Under the pieces are notes generated by a model. It was not told the DNA's origin. It worked only from the letters and a program-made list of their open reading frames with translations, and searched no databases. DNA of 64,000 bases, from positions 186,001-250,000 of the forward strand of contig NZ_JARPUS010000002.1 in assembly GCF_029537485.1 (NCBI RefSeq), read 5' to 3'. Of this stretch, positions 60,835-64,000 are shown piece after piece. How positions within the stretch are numbered: position 1 is the stretch's first letter; every line of letters starts with the position of its first letter. Position numbers and translations under genes: made by a program. The DNA is from Pseudomonas sp. GOM6 (GTDB lineage: Bacteria; Pseudomonadota; Gammaproteobacteria; Pseudomonadales; Pseudomonadaceae).

Positions 60835-61970
60835 GCCAGCAGCTTGACCATGGTCTGGTAATAGACCTCAGTGAGCAGGTCCAGATCGCTGGCCAGTACG
60901 CGCTCGTTGATCTGGTGAATGGTGGCGTTGACCGGGCCGAGTTCAACCACTTGCGTACCCAGGGTGGCGATAAAGCGCCCGTCCGAGGTGCCGCCGGAAG
61001 TGGATGGCGTGGTTTCGCGACCGGTGACGGCGCGGATGGCGGCAGCAACGCCGTCGAGCAGCTCTCCCGGCTGGGTGAGGAAGGGCAGGCCGGACAGCGC
61101 CCACTCCAGGTGATAGTCCAGGCCGTGCTTGTCGAGAATTTCACTGACGCGCTGCTGCAGGCCTTCGACCGTCGACTCGGTGGAGAAGCGGAAGTTGAAC
61201 ACGGCTTTCAGCTCGCCCGGAATGACGTTGGTCGCGCCGGTACCCGCGTTGAGGTTGGACACCTGAAAGCTGGTCGGCGGGAAGTAGGCATTGCCGTCGT
61301 CCCAGTGCTCGGCGGCCAGTTCGGCCAGAGCCGGGGCCGCCAGGTGGATGGGGTTCTTGGCCAGGTGCGGGTAGGCCACGTGGCCCTGTTTGCCGTACAC
61401 GGTCAGGGTGCAGCCGAGTGAGCCACGGCGGCCGTTCTTCACCACGTCGCCAAGCAGCGTGGTGCTGGAGGGCTCGCCAACGATGCACCAGTCCAGGCGC
61501 TCGTTGCGCTCGCGCAGGCGCTCGACCACGGCCTTGGTGCCGTGCTGGGCCGGGCCTTCCTCGTCGCTGGTGATCAGGAAGCTGATCGCGCCCTTGTGGT
61601 TCGGGTGGTCGGCAACGAAGCGTTCCACGGCGATGATCATCGACGCCAGGCTGCCCTTCATGTCCGCCGCGCCGCGGCCGCAGAGCATGCCTTCGTCGTC
61701 CACGCGCACGTCGAACGGCTGGTACTGCCAGGCGTCCAGCGGACCGGTCGGCACCACGTCGGTATGGCCGGCGAAGCACAGTACGGGGCCGTCGCCACCG
61801 CGTTTGGCCCAGAAGTTCTCCACTTCCTCGATGCGCATGCGCTCGACCTCGAAGCCGCAGGCGGCCAGGCGGCGCATCATCAGCTCCTGACAGCCTTCGT
61901 CGACCGGGGTGACGGAGGGGCGGCGGATCAGGTCGCAGGCGAGCTCGAGAGTCGGGGTGAGGGCAGTCAT
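60831..61970 (-). CDS. dapE: Succinyl-diaminopimelate desuccinylase DapE
   Basis: A protein of 379 residues of the M20 metallopeptidase family that makes LL-diaminopimelate for lysine and peptidoglycan. The metal-binding [11 protein letters not shown] and [11 protein letters not shown], the catalytic [13 protein letters not shown] and the C-terminal [12 protein letters not shown] and NATIHQINE segments are present. It is followed by rlmA with a 4-base overlap. Confidence 0.97.
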   Translation of the reverse strand: MTALTPTLELACDLIRRPSVTPVDEGCQELMMRRLAACGFEVERMRIEEVENFWAKRGGDGPVLCFAGHTDVVPTGPLDAWQYQPFDVRVDDEGMLCGRGAADMKGSLASMIIAVERFVADHPNHKGAISFLITSDEEGPAQHGTKAVVERLRERNERLDWCIVGEPSSTTLLGDVVKNGRRGSLGCTLTVYGKQGHVAYPHLAKNPIHLAAPALAELAAEHWDDGNAYFPPTSFQVSNLNAGTGATNVIPGELKAVFNFRFSTESTVEGLQQRVSEILDKHGLDYHLEWALSGLPFLTQPGELLDGVAAAIRAVTGRETTPSTSGGTSDGRFIATLGTQVVELGPVNATIHQINERVLASDLDLLTEVYYQTMVKLLA

Positions 61971-62017
61971 TGCGGCTCCGGTACGGCGTTAGGCGAAAAG
62001 GCGGCCATTCTAAAGCA

Positions 62018-62043
62018 AAACGGCGGCCTCAAGGCCGCCGTTT
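62018..62043 (-). terminator. Intrinsic terminator after ndvB
   Basis: 11-bp stem AAACGGCGGCC / GGCCGCCGTTT with a TCAA loop; on the minus strand it ends in TTTGCTTTA. It lies between ndvB and the next gene dapE on the same strand. Confidence 0.82.
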
Positions 62044-62061
62044 CGATGGGTTGTGCCCGGT

Positions 62062-64000
62062 TCAGGTGGCGCTGGCCGGCTCGTTAGCGGCCTGTTCCTG
62101 CGGCTTGGGCAGCGACGACAGCAGAGCCATCAGCAAGGCCGCCAGATAGGGCAACGACTGCACCAGCAGGGTGGCCACCCAGAACTTCACGTCGGCGTTG
62201 CCGATGTCCTGGGCGAAGCTGATGCCGATGGCCGCGCCCCACAGCAGGAGCATGACGAACACCTCCTCGCGGGCCTCGGCCAGGGCAACCAGGATGCCGT
62301 GGTTGCTGGCCATCTTCGGCGTGCGGAAGAACGGGATGGTCTTGGTGAACGCCCCGTACAGCACGGCCTTGGCAATGGTGTGCGACAGCGCGAGGCCGGC
62401 GATCGCCGCCTGGAACGCACGCTTGATATCGACCCCCACGGCCTTGTGGTAGAGGTACATGATCTTGCCGAACTTGAAGAAGAACAGCGCCAGCGGCGGG
62501 ATGGCGAAGATCATCAGCGGCGGATCGACCCGGTTGGGCACGATGATCATGGCCGCCGACCAGAGCAGGGCGCCGATGGTGAAGAAGATGTTCAGGCCAT
62601 CGGCGATCCACGGCAGCCAGCCGGCGATGAAGTGATAGCGCTGGCCGCGGGTCAGCTGCGAGCCTTCGCCACGGAACAACGAGCGGGCGTGGCCCTTCAT
62701 GATCTGGATGGCGCCGTAGGCCCAGCGGAAGCGCTGTTTCTTGTAGTCGATGAAGGTGTCCGGCATCAGCCCACGGCCGTAGCTCTGGTGCGCGTAGGCC
62801 GCCGAGTAACCGTGCTCGAACACCCGCAGGCCCAGCTCGGCGTCCTCGCAGATGGTCCAGTCGGCCCATTTCAGCTGGTCCATCACGCTGCGCCGAATCA
62901 TGGTCATGGTGCCGTGCTGGATGATCGCGTCGCGGTCGTTGCGGGTGACCATGCCGATGTGGAAGAAGCCCTTGTACTCGGCGTAGCAGAGCTTCTTGAA
63001 GCTGCTCTCGTCACCGTCGCGGTAGTCCTGCGGCGACTGCACCACGGCGATCTTCGGGTTGGCGAAGTGCGGCACCATGTGCTTGAGCCAGTTGGGGTCG
63101 ACGCAGTAGTCGGAGTCGATCACCGCCACCACTTCAGCATCGGGCGCGGTGTGCGGCAGGATGTAGTTCAGCGCGCCGCCCTTGAAGCCCTCGATGGGCG
63201 CGACATGGAAGAAGCGGAAGCGCTCGCCCAGTTGCTGGCAGTAAGCCTCGACCGGCTCCCAGACCTTCGGATCCTTGGTGTTGTTATCGATGACAATGAC
63301 TTCGAAGTCCGGATAGTCCAGGGCGGCCAGGGCATCCAGGGTCTGCTTCACCATCTCCGGCGGCTCGTTATAGCAGGGCACGTGGATCGACACCTTGGGC
63401 CGGTAGGCGCTGTCGCCGAGGACGGGCAGGAAGGCCCGGCGACGTTTTCTGACCCAGGCCGTTTCGGCCAGCTCATGGGCCTCGGTGAGCAGGACGATGA
63501 ACACGCCCAGCGCGCCGATGCCGAGCAGGCCGCCGACGGTCAGGCTGAACCAGGTGCTGTACTGCTGGCTGTAGTCGTAGGCAATCCACACCAGAGCCGA
63601 GCCGCCAACGAAGGCGACGAAGGTGAGGAAGGTGCGCCCGCGCTGACGCAACGAGCTGCCGTCGATGAGCATCAGGGCCAGGGCCAGCAGGCCCATGACC
63701 ACCGAAGCGACGGCCAGCATGCGCCATTGCGGAATGGCGATCACCGGGCCCTCGAAGGCGAACTTGGGCTGGCGATCGAGGTTGTACACGCCCCAGTAGG
63801 CGCCGACCGAACCTTCGTCGCTGGCCTTCCACGGCTGGTCGAAGGCTTCGATGACGAAATAGTTGTAGCCCTTGGCGTTCAATGCGTTGACCAGGGTGCG
63901 CAGGTACACCGCCTGTTCGGCCTGATCCGCCTCGGCGCCGCCACGGGTACGGCCGTTGCTTGGCCAACCCACTTCGGAGAGCAGCAGCGGCTTCTTCGGG
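62062..64000 (-). CDS. ndvB: NdvB-type glucan synthase, GH17-GT2 fusion (5' end outside window)
   Basis: At least 645 residues visible, open to the right edge. The first visible part, SEVGWPSNGR, holds the nucleophile Glu region of GH17 beta-1,3-glucanases, followed by VIEAFDQPWK. Membrane helices follow, then a GT2 domain with SIHVPCYNEPPEMV, the DxD-like IDSDYCVDP, TICEDAELGLRVFEHGYS and QxxRW as KKQRFRWAYG. At least five more helices follow. In Pseudomonas this fusion makes cyclic beta-1,3-glucan, linked to biofilm antibiotic tolerance. The next gene downstream is dapE, as in P. aeruginosa. Confidence 0.88.
   Translation of the reverse strand, partial: PKKPLLLSEVGWPSNGRTRGGAEADQAEQAVYLRTLVNALNAKGYNYFVIEAFDQPWKASDEGSVGAYWGVYNLDRQPKFAFEGPVIAIPQWRMLAVASVVMGLLALALMLIDGSSLRQRGRTFLTFVAFVGGSALVWIAYDYSQQYSTWFSLTVGGLLGIGALGVFIVLLTEAHELAETAWVRKRRRAFLPVLGDSAYRPKVSIHVPCYNEPPEMVKQTLDALAALDYPDFEVIVIDNNTKDPKVWEPVEAYCQQLGERFRFFHVAPIEGFKGGALNYILPHTAPDAEVVAVIDSDYCVDPNWLKHMVPHFANPKIAVVQSPQDYRDGDESSFKKLCYAEYKGFFHIGMVTRNDRDAIIQHGTMTMIRRSVMDQLKWADWTICEDAELGLRVFEHGYSAAYAHQSYGRGLMPDTFIDYKKQRFRWAYGAIQIMKGHARSLFRGEGSQLTRGQRYHFIAGWLPWIADGLNIFFTIGALLWSAAMIIVPNRVDPPLMIFAIPPLALFFFKFGKIMYLYHKAVGVDIKRAFQAAIAGLALSHTIAKAVLYGAFTKTIPFFRTPKMASNHGILVALAEAREEVFVMLLLWGAAIGISFAQDIGNADVKFWVATLLVQSLPYLAALLMALLSSLPKPQEQAANEPASAT

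Overview
The window is about 64 kb of GC-rich, densely coded chromosome that looks like core genome of a Pseudomonas in the wider mendocina/alcaligenes/aeruginosa branch. This rests on remembered gene order, not on a search. Several blocks follow P. aeruginosa order: bifA, sodB, argO, ACT protein, argP; ldh with E1-alpha, E1-beta and E2; PIN-PhoH with moaCDE; the DUF2170/PspA/flotillin/giant ATPase block followed by yaeQ and recJ; csp, rlmA, dapE, ndvB. I see no insertion sequence, integrase, rRNA, tRNA or CRISPR array. The only repeats are short REP-type palindromes between genes.

Layout. 1-5.3 kb: secreted HbpS-like protein (cut by the window edge), periplasmic 5-hydroxyisourate hydrolase, c-di-GMP phosphodiesterase bifA, and an ammonium transporter with a sigma-54 promoter followed by a coupled unknown gene. 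5.3-9 kb: sodB, a DMT transporter, argO, an ACT-domain protein, and divergent argP. 9-17 kb: a chemoreceptor, an NAD-dependent epimerase, a REP pair, then leucine dehydrogenase with a three-subunit 2-oxoacid dehydrogenase. 17-22 kb: yebG with a LexA box, psiE, a 2H phosphoesterase, a PA2779-like protein coupled to a C39-like peptidase lipoprotein, a membrane protein with an SDR, and yaaA. 22-25.4 kb: a palindrome-bearing spacer, PIN-PhoH ATPase, moaCDE, and a 57-residue membrane protein. 25.6-30.7 kb: AlmA-like flavin monooxygenase, LysR regulator, serine hydrolase, class III CoA transferase.

31-43.6 kb is the most unusual region. It is a run of same-strand genes: DUF2170 protein, PspA/IM30 protein, NfeD/OB-fold membrane protein, flotillin, TerB-like protein, a 1748-residue AAA+ ATPase, rhomboid protease, single-HKD phospholipase-D-like protein, and a GH13_18 phosphorylase. 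The module mixes membrane-curvature, microdomain, proteolytic and phospholipid-cleaving proteins around a giant ATPase of unknown function, so I propose an envelope stress or membrane remodelling system.

43.7-64 kb: yaeQ, recJ, an acyl-CoA dehydrogenase behind a paired palindromic operator, a photo-oxidative-type operon (chalcone-isomerase-like, DUF3833 lipoprotein, SDR, DUF6482, FeS photolyase PhrB, DUF2256), plsB, a Gld-type ABC exporter with a DUF4340 protein, a cold-shock protein, an unknown gene, rlmA, dapE, and the 3' part of ndvB (GH17-GT2 fusion), which runs off the right edge.
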